64,000 nucleotides of DNA from Streptomyces mashuensis (GCF_014654785.1 NZ_BNBD01000011.1:62001-126000), one strand, 5' to 3'; shown: positions 49,622 to 58,589, numbered from the stretch's first letter. Notes: a model not told the origin generated them from the sequence alone. Numbers and translations are program-made.

Positions 49622-49650
49622 TTGACGCACGCATTGGTCTGAACCATCTT
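49622..49650 (+). promoter_or_regulatory. Chitinase promoter with DasR-like operator
   Basis: TTGACG (49622-49627) and CATCTT (49645-49650) are 17 bp apart. Between and overlapping them lies ATTGGTCTGAACCATC (49633-49648), which matches the dre consensus A(C/T)TGGTCTAGACCA(G/C)T of the GlcNAc-sensing repressor DasR at most positions. DasR is known to control chitinase genes in Streptomyces. Repression by occlusion of the promoter is inferred. Confidence 0.7.
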
Positions 49651-49729
49651 GACCGTGCAGTACACCCCCCACATCACACCCCCACACCACACGCGCACGA
49701 CTCCAACTCCCTTCCCACCGGAGGCAGTC

Positions 49730-51427
49730 ATGGAACGTCCCCCTACGCCCCCCGCACACAAACGCCGGCCCGCGGCCGCCCTCATCTCCGTCCTCCTCGC
49801 CGCCGCCGGCCTCGCCGCCGTCCCCCACCCGGCACAGGCCGCCCCCGACGCGGGCAACCTCCTCCGCAACCCCGGCTTCGAGTCCGGCCTCGCCAACTGG
49901 ACCTGTACGGACGGCAGCGGCACCGCCACCACCTCCCCCGTCCGCACGGGCACCAGCGCCCTCAAGGCCACCCCGTCCGCCTCCGGCACCGCCGAGTGCG
50001 CCCAGACCGTGTCCGTCCGCCCCAACTCCACGTACCGGCTGGCAGGGTGGGTACAGGGCTCGTACGTGTACCTCGGCGCGCGCGGCACCGGCACCACCGA
50101 CCCGTCGACGTGGACGGCGAGCGCCACCTCCTGGCAGCAGCTGGAGACGTCCTTCACGACGGGCCCCGGCACCACGTCCGTGACCGTCTACCTGCACGGC
50201 TGGTACGGGCAGCCCGCCTACGCCGCCGACGACCTGTCGCTCACCGGCCCCGGCGGCGGCGACCCCGGCGACCCCGTGCCGGACGCCCCCACCGGCCTGG
50301 CCGCGGGCACGGTCACCGCGTCGTCCGCCGCCCTGTCATGGAACGCGGTGCCGGGCGCGACCGGCTACCAGGTCTACCGCGACGGCACCCGCGACCGCGC
50401 CGTGACCGGCACGTCCACGACCGTCACGGGCCTCGCCCCCGGCACCTCGTACCGCTTCCGGGTGACCGCCACCAACGCGGCCGGCGAGTCCGCGCCCTCC
50501 GCCGAGGTCACGGTCACCACGCCGGGCGGCAGCGGCGGCACCCCGAACGTGCCGCGGCACGCCGTGACCGGCTACTGGCAGAACTTCGACAACGGCGCCA
50601 CCGTGCAGAAAATCAGTGACGTGCCCGCGCAGTACGACATCGTCGCGGTCGCCTTCGCCGACGCCACGACCACACGGGGCGCCGTCTCCTTCACCCTCGA
50701 CCCGGCGCTGCACTACAGCGAGGCGCAGTTCAAGGCGGACATCGCCGCCAAACAGGCCGCGGGCAAGTCGGTGGTGATCTCGGTGGGCGGCGAGCGCGGC
50801 ACGGTCGTCGTCAACGACGCGACGTCCGCCGCCAACTTCGCCGACAGCGTGTACGCACTGATGCGCACCTACGGGTTCAACGGCGTGGACATCGACCTGG
50901 AGAACGGCCTCGACCCGACGTACATGACGCAGGCCCTGCGTGCCCTGTCCGCCAAGGCCGGCCCCGGACTCGTCCTCACCATGGCGCCGCAGACGATCGA
51001 CATGCAGTCGCCGTCGTCCGCGTACTTCCGCACGGCGCTCGCCGTCAAGGACATCCTCACCGTGGTCAACACGCAGTTCTACAACAGCGGTTCGATGAAC
51101 GGCTGCGACGGCAAAGTGTACGCACAGGGCTCCGTGGACTTCCTCACCGCGCTGGCCTGCATCCAGCTGGAGGGTGGTCTCGCGCCGTCCCAGGTGGGCC
51201 TCGGGGTGCCCGCCTCGCCGCGCGGCGCGGGCAGCGGCTACGTGGCGCCGTCGGTGGTCAACGCGGCGCTGGACTGCCTGACGAAGGGCACGGGCTGCGG
51301 CTCGTTCAAGCCGTCGCGCACCTACCCGGACCTGCGCGGCGCGATGACCTGGTCGACCAACTGGGACGCGGCGAACGGCAACGCGTGGTCGAACGCGGTG
51401 GGCCCGCACGTGCACGGCCTGCCGTAA
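49730..51427 (+). CDS. Secreted GH18 chitinase with CBM and fibronectin III domains
   Basis: The 565-residue exported enzyme hydrolyses chitin. It has a signal peptide (about 1-37), a beta-sandwich carbohydrate-binding module beginning NLLRNPGFESGLANWTC (about 43-170), a fibronectin III domain (about 183-268, AALSWNAVPGATGYQVYRDG) and a GH18 domain (about 280-565). The GH18 domain has catalytic FNGVDIDLE (the final Glu is the acid/base) and SVGGERG. The start is ATG 49730. The promoter carries a DasR-type operator. The stop is embedded in a 15-bp triplicate repeat, so a second in-frame TAA lies five codons downstream. Confidence 0.94.
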   Translation: MERPPTPPAHKRRPAAALISVLLAAAGLAAVPHPAQAAPDAGNLLRNPGFESGLANWTCTDGSGTATTSPVRTGTSALKATPSASGTAECAQTVSVRPNSTYRLAGWVQGSYVYLGARGTGTTDPSTWTASATSWQQLETSFTTGPGTTSVTVYLHGWYGQPAYAADDLSLTGPGGGDPGDPVPDAPTGLAAGTVTASSAALSWNAVPGATGYQVYRDGTRDRAVTGTSTTVTGLAPGTSYRFRVTATNAAGESAPSAEVTVTTPGGSGGTPNVPRHAVTGYWQNFDNGATVQKISDVPAQYDIVAVAFADATTTRGAVSFTLDPALHYSEAQFKADIAAKQAAGKSVVISVGGERGTVVVNDATSAANFADSVYALMRTYGFNGVDIDLENGLDPTYMTQALRALSAKAGPGLVLTMAPQTIDMQSPSSAYFRTALAVKDILTVVNTQFYNSGSMNGCDGKVYAQGSVDFLTALACIQLEGGLAPSQVGLGVPASPRGAGSGYVAPSVVNAALDCLTKGTGCGSFKPSRTYPDLRGAMTWSTNWDAANGNAWSNAVGPHVHGLP

Positions 51428-51463
51428 CCCGTGCTGCCGTAACCGGTGCTGCCGCAACCCGTG
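51419..51463 (+). repeat. 15-bp triplicate repeat spanning the chitinase stop
   Basis: CTGCCGTAACCCGTG (51419-51433), CTGCCGTAACCGGTG (51434-51448) and CTGCCGCAACCCGTG (51449-51463) are tandem. The first TAA is the stop; because 15 is a multiple of three, the second copy's TAA is in frame, and the third copy has CAA instead. Confidence 0.85.
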
Positions 51464-51470
51464 GTGAACG

Positions 51471-51512
51471 CCTCCGCCGGGCGGCCTCGCGCACGAGGCC
51501 GCCCGGCGGAGG
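51471..51512. terminator. Bidirectional terminator, perfect 19-bp arms
   Basis: CCTCCGCCGGGCGGCCTCG (51471-51489) pairs with 51494-51512 around CGCA. It lies between the convergent chitinase and protease genes. Confidence 0.85.
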
Positions 51513-51532
51513 GCGCGATCAGACCTGCGGGG

Positions 51533-52447
51533 TCACGGCTTGGGCAGCGTGCAGCCCGGAAGGCTCAGGTCCAGCTTGTTGCCGGTGGCTATGCACTTGG
51601 TGAGGCCGTAGGTCTCCTGGGCGTAGCCGATGCCCTTGCGGACGGTGGTGTTGCCGTTCTCGTCGACCTCGCACGGGTTGTTCATCGTGCAGCGGTCGCC
51701 GTCCTCGTTGGCGGTGTTGTTGACGGCGACGACCTTGCCGGTCTTCACGTCGACGACCGGCGAACCGGACGTACCGCCGATGATGTTGCAGGGCGCGGTG
51801 TAGCGCATGGAGTCCTTCCACACCCAGTCCGCCTCGTGCAGCTCGGGCACGAACCCGTCGGCGTTGCAGGTGTAGATCTTCTTCCAGTAGCCGGAGACGA
51901 CCTTGATGGCCGCGCCGGCCGTGGGGTGGTCGCCGGAGAGGACCAGGGCGTTGATGCCGTAGCGCTGCTTGACGGCCGCGTAGGTGGTGTCGAGCTGGTA
52001 CAGCGTGACGTCGGTGTCGGTCATCGTCGCGTACGCGACCTTCGCCGCGCGCAGCGTGGCGACCTTGCCGGCCGTGGAGTTGAGCAGGCTGAACGTGCGG
52101 CTGGAGGGCTGGTCGGTGATGACCTCGCCCGCCTCCGGCATGCCGGTCTCCAGGCAGTGGCCGTTGGTGAGGACGAGGGCGGGGTCGGTGTCGGCCGAGT
52201 TCGGCATCCGGACGAGCGAGCCGGAGCAGTTGCTCAGCGCCACCGTGCCGGCGAAGTCCACGGCCTTGGTCTTCGCGGCGAGGGGCGCGCCCTTGAGGGC
52301 GGCGGGAGCCTCCTTGGTGGCCGCCGTGGCCGCCGCGGGCGCCGTGGTCGCCGCGGCCGCCGTCCCGGTGCCGGCCGCGACGGTCGCCCCGGCGCAGAGC
52401 AGGGCGGCCAGCGTTCCGGCGAGGGGTCGGCCGAGAGGTCGTCTCAT
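51533..52447 (-). CDS. Secreted trypsin-like serine protease
   Basis: This 304-residue exported protein starts at ATG 52447 (GGAGAGG upstream). It has a signal peptide and an Ala/Thr-rich propeptide (to about 60). The catalytic triad is His in LTNGHCLE, Asp probably in the TDTDVTLYQLD segment, and Ser in the GGTSGSPVVD motif. Several Cys pairs fit a chymotrypsin fold. It is convergent with the chitinase gene and divergent from the M14 carboxypeptidase, grouping extracellular hydrolases. Confidence 0.85.
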   Translation of the reverse strand: MRRPLGRPLAGTLAALLCAGATVAAGTGTAAAATTAPAAATAATKEAPAALKGAPLAAKTKAVDFAGTVALSNCSGSLVRMPNSADTDPALVLTNGHCLETGMPEAGEVITDQPSSRTFSLLNSTAGKVATLRAAKVAYATMTDTDVTLYQLDTTYAAVKQRYGINALVLSGDHPTAGAAIKVVSGYWKKIYTCNADGFVPELHEADWVWKDSMRYTAPCNIIGGTSGSPVVDVKTGKVVAVNNTANEDGDRCTMNNPCEVDENGNTTVRKGIGYAQETYGLTKCIATGNKLDLSLPGCTLPKP

Positions 52448-52678
52448 GGGGGGTGGTCCTCTCCGATCACACACGCATCAGTGATGTGTCACGCGATTTG
52501 TCATGCGCATTGTTGGTGTCGCTACCGCGGACCGGCAATCGGTTGAGGTGAACTCGGAAAGAAGTTGGCCGGAACCGACCGACCCCGGACGGTCCCGCAG
52601 CATTGACGAGTACACGTCAGAACAGAACGCTGGAATCCCCCCACCCGTCGCACGAGCGGACCCCACGAGGAGGCCGGA

Positions 52679-54070
52679 ATGCGACCCCCCACCACCCCCC
52701 GACCCCAGACCCCCCGGAGCACGACCCGGAGAGCACCCCGGAGAACGACCCGCCTGACCGCCGCCGCGGGCGCCGCCGTCGCCGGCGTCCTCACCCTCGC
52801 CCTGGCCGCCCCCGCCACCCCCGCCGGCGAGGCGCCGCCGGCCCGGTCGTACGAGGTCACCGGCCCGAGAACCGCCGCGCAGCGCACCGCGCTCGCCGCC
52901 ACCGGCGCCTCCGTGGACGCCGTCCGCAAGGGCTCCGTCGTCATCACCGCGGATGCCGCGCAGGCCGCGAAGGTCCGCCGGATGGGCTGGACCGTGCGCG
53001 AACTGCCCGGCCCGCCGGACCGCAGCGGCGGCCGCAAGGCCGAGCCCTTCGACTTCCCCTCGGACGACGCGAAGTACCACAACTACAAGGAGATGACCGA
53101 GGAGATCGACGCCGCCGTCGCCGCCCACCCGGCCCTGATGAGCAAGCAGGTCATCGGGAAGTCGTACGAGGGCCGCGACATCGTCGCCGTAAAGGTCACC
53201 GGCACAGGCACGGGCACCGGAGCCGGCACCGGCCGGACCGCGGCGGCGGCCACCAAGCCGGAGGTCCTCTTCACGCACCACCAGCACGCGCGCGAGCACC
53301 TCACCGTCGAGATGGCGCTCTACCTGCTCAAGGAGTTCGGCACCCAGTACGGCAAGGACGCGCGCGTCACCAAGCTGCTCGACAGCCGGGTGGTGTGGAT
53401 CGTGCCCGACCTCAACCCCGACGGCGGCGAGTACGACATCGCGACCGGCACCTACCGCAACTGGCGCAAGAACCGGCAGCCCAACGCCGGCGCGTCGGCC
53501 CGCGGCACGGACCTCAACCGCAACTGGAACTACAAGTGGGCCTGCTGCGGCGGCTCCTCCGGCAGCCCCGGCTCGGAGACGTACCGCGGCACGGCCGCCG
53601 AGTCGGCCCCCGAGGTGAAGGTGGTCGCGGACTTCGTCCGCAGCCGCGTGGTGAACGGCAAGCAGCAGATCAAGGCCGCCATCGACTTCCACACCTACAG
53701 CGAGCTGGTGATGTGGCCGTTCGGCTGGACGTACGCGGACACCGCGCCCGGCATGACGCAGGACGACCACGACGCGTTCGCGACCGTCGGCAAGTCGATG
53801 GCCGCCGCCAACGGCTACACCGCCGAGCAGTCGAGCGACCTCTACATCACGGACGGGACGATCGACGACTGGCTGTGGGGCAACCAGAAGATCTTCGCCT
53901 ACACGTTCGAGATGTACCCGGACGAGAGCGGGGCCGGCGGCGGCTTCTACCCGCCCGACGAGGTGATCGACCGCGAGACGAGCCGCAACCGCGAGTCGGT
54001 GCTGCGGCTGCTGGAGAACGCGGACTGCATGTACCGCTCGATCGGCAAGGAGGCGCAGTACTGCCAGTGA
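52679..54070 (+). CDS. Secreted M14 zinc carboxypeptidase
   Basis: This 463-residue exported protein has a basic leader and signal peptide (about 1-47), a pro-region (to about 120) and the carboxypeptidase domain. The zinc motif is HHQHAREH with the distal His in DFHTYSE and Glu in YTFEMYP. The segments DLNRNWNYKWACCGG and ASARGTDLNRNW form the substrate pocket. It probably removes C-terminal residues from extracellular peptides. The 231-bp gap to the divergent protease gene is AT-richer and should hold both promoters, but I cannot fix them. Confidence 0.93.
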   Translation: MRPPTTPRPQTPRSTTRRAPRRTTRLTAAAGAAVAGVLTLALAAPATPAGEAPPARSYEVTGPRTAAQRTALAATGASVDAVRKGSVVITADAAQAAKVRRMGWTVRELPGPPDRSGGRKAEPFDFPSDDAKYHNYKEMTEEIDAAVAAHPALMSKQVIGKSYEGRDIVAVKVTGTGTGTGAGTGRTAAAATKPEVLFTHHQHAREHLTVEMALYLLKEFGTQYGKDARVTKLLDSRVVWIVPDLNPDGGEYDIATGTYRNWRKNRQPNAGASARGTDLNRNWNYKWACCGGSSGSPGSETYRGTAAESAPEVKVVADFVRSRVVNGKQQIKAAIDFHTYSELVMWPFGWTYADTAPGMTQDDHDAFATVGKSMAAANGYTAEQSSDLYITDGTIDDWLWGNQKIFAYTFEMYPDESGAGGGFYPPDEVIDRETSRNRESVLRLLENADCMYRSIGKEAQYCQ

Positions 54071-54249
54071 CGCGACTGCACGTGACACGCCGCCGGCAAC
54101 GGACGCGCGCTTGTCACGCTTTCATCCCGTCCGTCACAGTTCCGCACGCACCGTTGACCCCGCCTCGGGCCCGGTGTTAGACAGCGGCGGATCGAGCAAG
54201 GACCGCACGATCGCACGACCGTACGACGTACGACCCGACGGGAGGCCCC

Positions 54250-55533
54250 ATGGCCGCCACAGCCGACGACGCCCTCGCCCGCCTCGCGCAGGAGCGCGTG
54301 GACCACCGCTTCAAGGGGCTGCCGCCGGACGCCGAGGGGCTGACCGTCGGCGAGCTAGCCGCCGAGCGCCGCTCGCTGTTCACCGGCGGCTTCACCACGC
54401 CCGTGCTGGCCCTGTCGGCCGAGGCGCTGGACCACAACCTCGGCGCGATGGAGCGCTGGTCGGCCGGGCACGACCTGGCCTTCGCGCCGCACGGCAAGAC
54501 CTCGATGGCCCCGGCGCTGTTCCGCCGCCAGCTGGACCACGGCGCCTGGGGCATCACCGTCGCCACCGTCCCCCAGCTGCGCGTGTGCCGCGCCTACGGC
54601 GTGCCGCGCGTATTCCTCGCCAACCAGGTCGTGGACGAGCCGTCGCTGCGGCTGCTCGCCGCCGAGCTGGCGGCCGACCCGGAGTTCACACTCGTCACGT
54701 ACGTGGACTCGGTGCGCGGCGTGGAGCTGATGGACGCCGGGCTGCGTGCCGCCGGTGCCACGCGGCCGGTGGACGTGGTGGTCGAGCTGGGCGTCGACGG
54801 CGGGCGCACGGGGGTGCGCACGGAGGACGAGGCCGAACGGGTCGCCGGGGCGGTGGTGCGTACGGGCACGCTGCGGCTGGTGGGTGTCGCCGGCTACGAG
54901 GGCGAGATCCCGCAGGCCGACGAGGAGCGCGTCGGGGCGTGGCTGCGGCGGCTGACGGGCCTGGCGGTGACGCTCGACAAGGCGGGGCTGTTCGCCGGGC
55001 TGGACCGGATCGTGGTGAGCGCGGGCGGCAGCGCCTGGTTCGACGCGGTGGCCGAGTCGTTCGCGGCGCTGCCGGAGCTGTCGGCTCCGGTGCTGAAGAT
55101 CCTGCGCTCGGGCGCGTACGTGACGCACGACGACGGCCACTACCGCCGCGTCACGCCCTTCAACCGGCACCCGGAGGAGGGCGTGCTGCGGCCGGCGTTC
55201 CGGCTGTGGGCGCAGGTGGTGTCGCGGCCGGAACCGGGCCGGGCGTACCTGAACGCGGGCAAGCGCGACGTCTCGTACGACCTGGGGCTGCCGGAGCCGC
55301 AGGTGGTGCGGTCGGCACGGGACGGCGCGGTGCGGCCGGCCACGGGCCTGAGCGTGATCAAGCTGGCGGACCAGCACGCCTTCGTCGAGGTCGGCGAGGG
55401 CGCGGACGTCGAGGTCGGCGACTGGGTGGGGCTGGGCCTGTCGCACCCGTGCGCGGTGTTCGACCGGTGGCCGATGATCCCGCTGGCGACGGAGGACGGC
55501 ACGGTCACGGATTACGTGCGGACGTTCTTCTAG
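54250..55533 (+). CDS. D-serine dehydratase-like / D-amino acid deaminase (DSD1 family)
   Basis: This 427-residue fold-type III PLP enzyme has Lys83 (APHGKTSMAP) as the Schiff-base lysine and a C-terminal metal site with His and Cys in GLSHPCAVFDRW. The AlaR-N domain (about 45-290) and the DSD1-type C-terminal domain are complete. DSD1-like enzymes deaminate D-serine or other D-amino acids, or cleave D-threonine. It lies 77 bp upstream of an N-acyl-D-amino-acid deacylase gene, and the two would act in sequence on N-acyl-D-amino acids. The start is ATG 54250. Confidence 0.85.
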   Translation: MAATADDALARLAQERVDHRFKGLPPDAEGLTVGELAAERRSLFTGGFTTPVLALSAEALDHNLGAMERWSAGHDLAFAPHGKTSMAPALFRRQLDHGAWGITVATVPQLRVCRAYGVPRVFLANQVVDEPSLRLLAAELAADPEFTLVTYVDSVRGVELMDAGLRAAGATRPVDVVVELGVDGGRTGVRTEDEAERVAGAVVRTGTLRLVGVAGYEGEIPQADEERVGAWLRRLTGLAVTLDKAGLFAGLDRIVVSAGGSAWFDAVAESFAALPELSAPVLKILRSGAYVTHDDGHYRRVTPFNRHPEEGVLRPAFRLWAQVVSRPEPGRAYLNAGKRDVSYDLGLPEPQVVRSARDGAVRPATGLSVIKLADQHAFVEVGEGADVEVGDWVGLGLSHPCAVFDRWPMIPLATEDGTVTDYVRTFF

Positions 55534-55584
55534 CCGGCGTTCTCCGGCCTTCTGGCCGACGTTCTCCGGCCGGCGTTCTGCCGG
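55521..55584 (+). repeat. CGTTCT-CCGGCC repeat cluster across the deaminase stop
   Basis: Four related blocks occur: GACGTTCTTCTAGCC (55521-55535, containing the stop TAG), GGCGTTCTCCGGCC (55536-55549), GACGTTCTCCGGCC (55558-55571) and GGCGTTCTGCCGG (55572-55584). They sit in the gap before the deacylase gene. Confidence 0.7.
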
Positions 55585-55610
55585 TCGGCCGGCCGGGTAG
55601 GGACCCCGGC

Positions 55611-57242
55611 GTGGACACGGTCCTGCGTGACGTACGGGTCGCCGACGGCAGCGGCGGCCCGCTCTTCCGTGCGGACGTCGCGCTGGACGGCGGCCGGATC
55701 GCGGAGATCCGTCGCGCGGCGGACGGCCCCGGCGGCCCGCGGCCGTCGGGGCGCCGGGTGCTGGACTGTCACGGCCTGGTGCTGGCGCCCGGCTTCGTCG
55801 ACATGCACGCCCACAGCGACCTGGCGCTGCTGGAGGACCCGGCGCACGTGGCGAAGGTGGCGCAGGGCGTGACGCTGGAGGTGCTCGGCCAGGACGGCCT
55901 GTCGTACGCGCCGGCCGACGGCCGGACGCTGCCGGCGCTGCGCACCCAGCTGGCCGGCTGGAACGGGGACGGCGCCGCCCTGGACGGGGAGGCCGGCTGG
56001 GCGTCCGTGGGTGCGTACCTGGACCGGCTGAACCACGGCTTCGGCGGCGAGGGCGTCGCGGTGAACGCGGCGTACCTGGTGCCGCACGGCTCGGTGCGGA
56101 TGCTCGCGGCCGGCTGGGAGGACCGGCCGGCCACGGCGGACGAGCTGGGGCGGATGCGGCGTCTGGTGGCCGAGGGGCTGGAGCAGGGCGCGGTGGGGCT
56201 GTCGGCGGGCCTGACGTACGCGCCGGGCATGTACGCCGGCGCGGACGAGCTGACCGCGCTGTGCCGGGTGGTGGCGCACTACGGCGGCTACTTCTGCCCG
56301 CACCACCGTTCGTACGGGGCAGGGGCGCTCGCGGCGTACGCGGAGATGACCGGGGTCGCCCGGGCGGCGGGCTGCGCCCTGCATCTGGCGCACGCGACCC
56401 TCAACTTCCCGGTGAACCGGGGGCGTGCGCCGGAGTTGCTGGCGCTGCTGGACGCGGCGCTGGCCGACGGTGTGGACCTCTCCCTCGACTCGTACCCCTA
56501 CACGCCCGGTTGCACGACGCTGGTGGCGCTGCTGCCGGGGTGGGCGGCGGAAGGCGGCCCGGAGGCGGTGCTGGCGCGGCTGCGGGACGAGGTGACGGCG
56601 CGCCGGATCGGGCGGGTGCTGGAGGACGGGGGCAGCGACGGCTGCCACGGCGTGCCGGTGGACTGGGACGCGGTGGAGGTGTCGGGCGTGGCGTCGCCGC
56701 GTCTGGCGGGGTACGTGGGCGGGTCGGTGGCGCGGTGGGCGCGGGAGCGCGGCGAGGAGCCGTGGGAGACGGCCCGGCGTCTGCTGCTGGAGGACCGGCT
56801 GGGCACGGCGGTGCTGCTGCACGTGGGGCACGAGGAGAACGTGCGGGCGGTGATGCGGCACCGGGTGCACATGGGCGGGAGCGACGGCATCCTTCAGGGC
56901 GCGAAGCCGCACCCGCGCGCCTACGGAACGTTTCCGCGCTACCTCGGACGGTACGTGCGGGAGCTGGGGGTGCTGTCGCTGGAGGAGTGCGTGGCGCATC
57001 TCACGTCGCGTCCCGCGGCCCGGCTGCGGCTGCCGGACCGGGGTCTGGTGCGGCCCGGACACCGTGCCGACCTGGTGCTCTTCGATCCGGAGACGGTGGG
57101 CGCGGGCGCCACTTTCGAAGCCCCTGCCCGGCTTCCGTCCGGCATTCCTTATGTCCTGATTGCCGGACGCTTTGCGATGGAAGACGGACGCCGGACGGAC
57201 GTCCTCGCGGGCCGGTCGGTGCGGCGGACGCCGGTGGCCTGA
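55611..57242 (+). CDS. N-acyl-D-amino-acid deacylase (amidohydrolase)
   Basis: This 543-residue cytoplasmic amidohydrolase starts at GTG 55611. The metal ligands His66 and His68 are in GFVDMHAHSD; further ligands are in QDGLSYAP, HLAHATLN and the LHVGHEENVRAV segment, and GGSDGIL carries the catalytic Asp. The domain organisation matches D-aminoacylase/N-acyl-D-glutamate deacylase enzymes. It would release free D-amino acids from N-acyl forms for the DSD1-like enzyme encoded upstream. Confidence 0.92.
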   Translation: MDTVLRDVRVADGSGGPLFRADVALDGGRIAEIRRAADGPGGPRPSGRRVLDCHGLVLAPGFVDMHAHSDLALLEDPAHVAKVAQGVTLEVLGQDGLSYAPADGRTLPALRTQLAGWNGDGAALDGEAGWASVGAYLDRLNHGFGGEGVAVNAAYLVPHGSVRMLAAGWEDRPATADELGRMRRLVAEGLEQGAVGLSAGLTYAPGMYAGADELTALCRVVAHYGGYFCPHHRSYGAGALAAYAEMTGVARAAGCALHLAHATLNFPVNRGRAPELLALLDAALADGVDLSLDSYPYTPGCTTLVALLPGWAAEGGPEAVLARLRDEVTARRIGRVLEDGGSDGCHGVPVDWDAVEVSGVASPRLAGYVGGSVARWARERGEEPWETARRLLLEDRLGTAVLLHVGHEENVRAVMRHRVHMGGSDGILQGAKPHPRAYGTFPRYLGRYVRELGVLSLEECVAHLTSRPAARLRLPDRGLVRPGHRADLVLFDPETVGAGATFEAPARLPSGIPYVLIAGRFAMEDGRRTDVLAGRSVRRTPVA

Positions 57243-57329
57243 GCAGGGCCGTCCGGGGGCGCCGGCGGCGGGGCGGGTGCGGCGGGAAACACCGCGCGGG
57301 GGCCGGGAGGGACCCGTAGGGTGGCCGTC

Positions 57330-58541
57330 ATGCAGGTGATCCAGTCAACGAAGCTCGCCAACGTCTGCTACGAGATCCGTGGCCCGGTGCTGGAGGAGGC
57401 CATGCGGCTGGAGGCGGCGGGTCACCGCATCCTCAAGCTGAACACGGGCAACCCCGCGACCTTCGGCTTCGAGTGCCCGCCGGAGATCCTCGAGGACATG
57501 ATCCGCAACGTCGGGGACGCGCACGGCTACGGCGACGCCAAGGGCCTGCTGTCCGCGCGGCGGGCGGTGGTGCAGCACTACGAGACCAAGGGCATCGAGC
57601 TGTCGGTCGAGGACGTCTACCTCGGCAACGGCGTCTCCGAGCTCATCCAGATGTCGATGCAGGCGCTGCTCGACGACGGCGACGAGGTGCTGGTGCCGGC
57701 GCCGGACTACCCGCTGTGGACGGCGTCGGTCTCGCTGGCCGGCGGCACGGCCGTGCACTACCGCTGCGACGAGCAGGCGGACTGGATGCCGGACCTCGCC
57801 GACCTGGAGCGGAAGATCACCGACCGCACCAAGGCGCTCGTCATCATCAACCCGAACAACCCCACGGGCGCCGTCTACGACGAGGAGATGGTGCTCGCGC
57901 TGACGGAGATCGCCCGTCGGCACAACCTGATCGTCTGCTCGGACGAGATCTACGACAAGATCCTCTACGACGGCGTGACGCACACCCCGACCGCCGCCCT
58001 CGCCCCGGACCTGCTGACGCTGACCTTCAACGGCCTGTCGAAGGCGTACCGGGTGGCGGGCTACCGCAGCGGCTGGATGGCGGTGTGCGGGCCGAAGGCG
58101 CACGCCGAGAGCTACATCGAGGGCCTGACGATCCTGGCGAACATGCGGCTGTGCGCCAACATGCCGGCGCAGTACGCGGTGGCCACGGCCCTGGGCGGCC
58201 GGCAGTCGATCAACGACCTGGTGCTGCCGGGCGGCCGGCTGCTGGAGCAGCGCGACGTGGCGTACGAGCTGCTGACGCAGATCCCGGGCGTGACGTGCGT
58301 GAAGCCGAAGGGTGCGCTGTACGCGTTCCCGCGCCTGGACCCCAAGGTCTACCCGGTCAAGGACGACCGGCAGATGGTCCTGGACCTGCTGCGCGCCGAG
58401 AAGATCATGGTGGTGCACGGTACGGGCTTCAACTGGCCCGAGCCCGACCACTTCCGCCTGGTCACGCTGCCGAACGCCAAGGACCTGGCCGATGCGGTGA
58501 CCCGGATCGGGAACTTCCTCGACGGCTACAGCCAAGTTTAG
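57330..58541 (+). CDS. Alanine/valine-pyruvate-type aminotransferase (AlaA-like)
   Basis: This 403-residue PLP-dependent class I/II aminotransferase has Lys238 (GLSKAYRVAGYRSGW) as the PLP lysine, Asn177 in NPNNPTG and Asp205 in CSDEIYDKI. The N-terminal VIQSTKLANVCYEIRGPV matches the AlaA/pyridoxal-dependent alanine aminotransferase subgroup. The start is ATG 57330 with TAGGGTGG upstream; GTG 57321 is an alternative. The stop TAG lies within a 15-bp palindrome. Confidence 0.95.
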   Translation: MQVIQSTKLANVCYEIRGPVLEEAMRLEAAGHRILKLNTGNPATFGFECPPEILEDMIRNVGDAHGYGDAKGLLSARRAVVQHYETKGIELSVEDVYLGNGVSELIQMSMQALLDDGDEVLVPAPDYPLWTASVSLAGGTAVHYRCDEQADWMPDLADLERKITDRTKALVIINPNNPTGAVYDEEMVLALTEIARRHNLIVCSDEIYDKILYDGVTHTPTAALAPDLLTLTFNGLSKAYRVAGYRSGWMAVCGPKAHAESYIEGLTILANMRLCANMPAQYAVATALGGRQSINDLVLPGGRLLEQRDVAYELLTQIPGVTCVKPKGALYAFPRLDPKVYPVKDDRQMVLDLLRAEKIMVVHGTGFNWPEPDHFRLVTLPNAKDLADAVTRIGNFLDGYSQV

Positions 58542-58552
58542 ACACTGTCTAA
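58538..58552. promoter_or_regulatory. Perfect palindrome overlapping the aminotransferase stop
   Basis: TTAGACA-C-TGTCTAA is a perfect inverted repeat with 7-bp arms. Its left arm contains the aminotransferase stop TAG (58539-58541). TTAGGAT follows (58554-58560) and may be a -10 hexamer for the downstream gene. It is a strong candidate operator for a TetR-type regulator. Confidence 0.6.
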
Positions 58553-58589
58553 GTTAGGATGGCCTTCAGAAGGACTCAGGAGGCCATCC

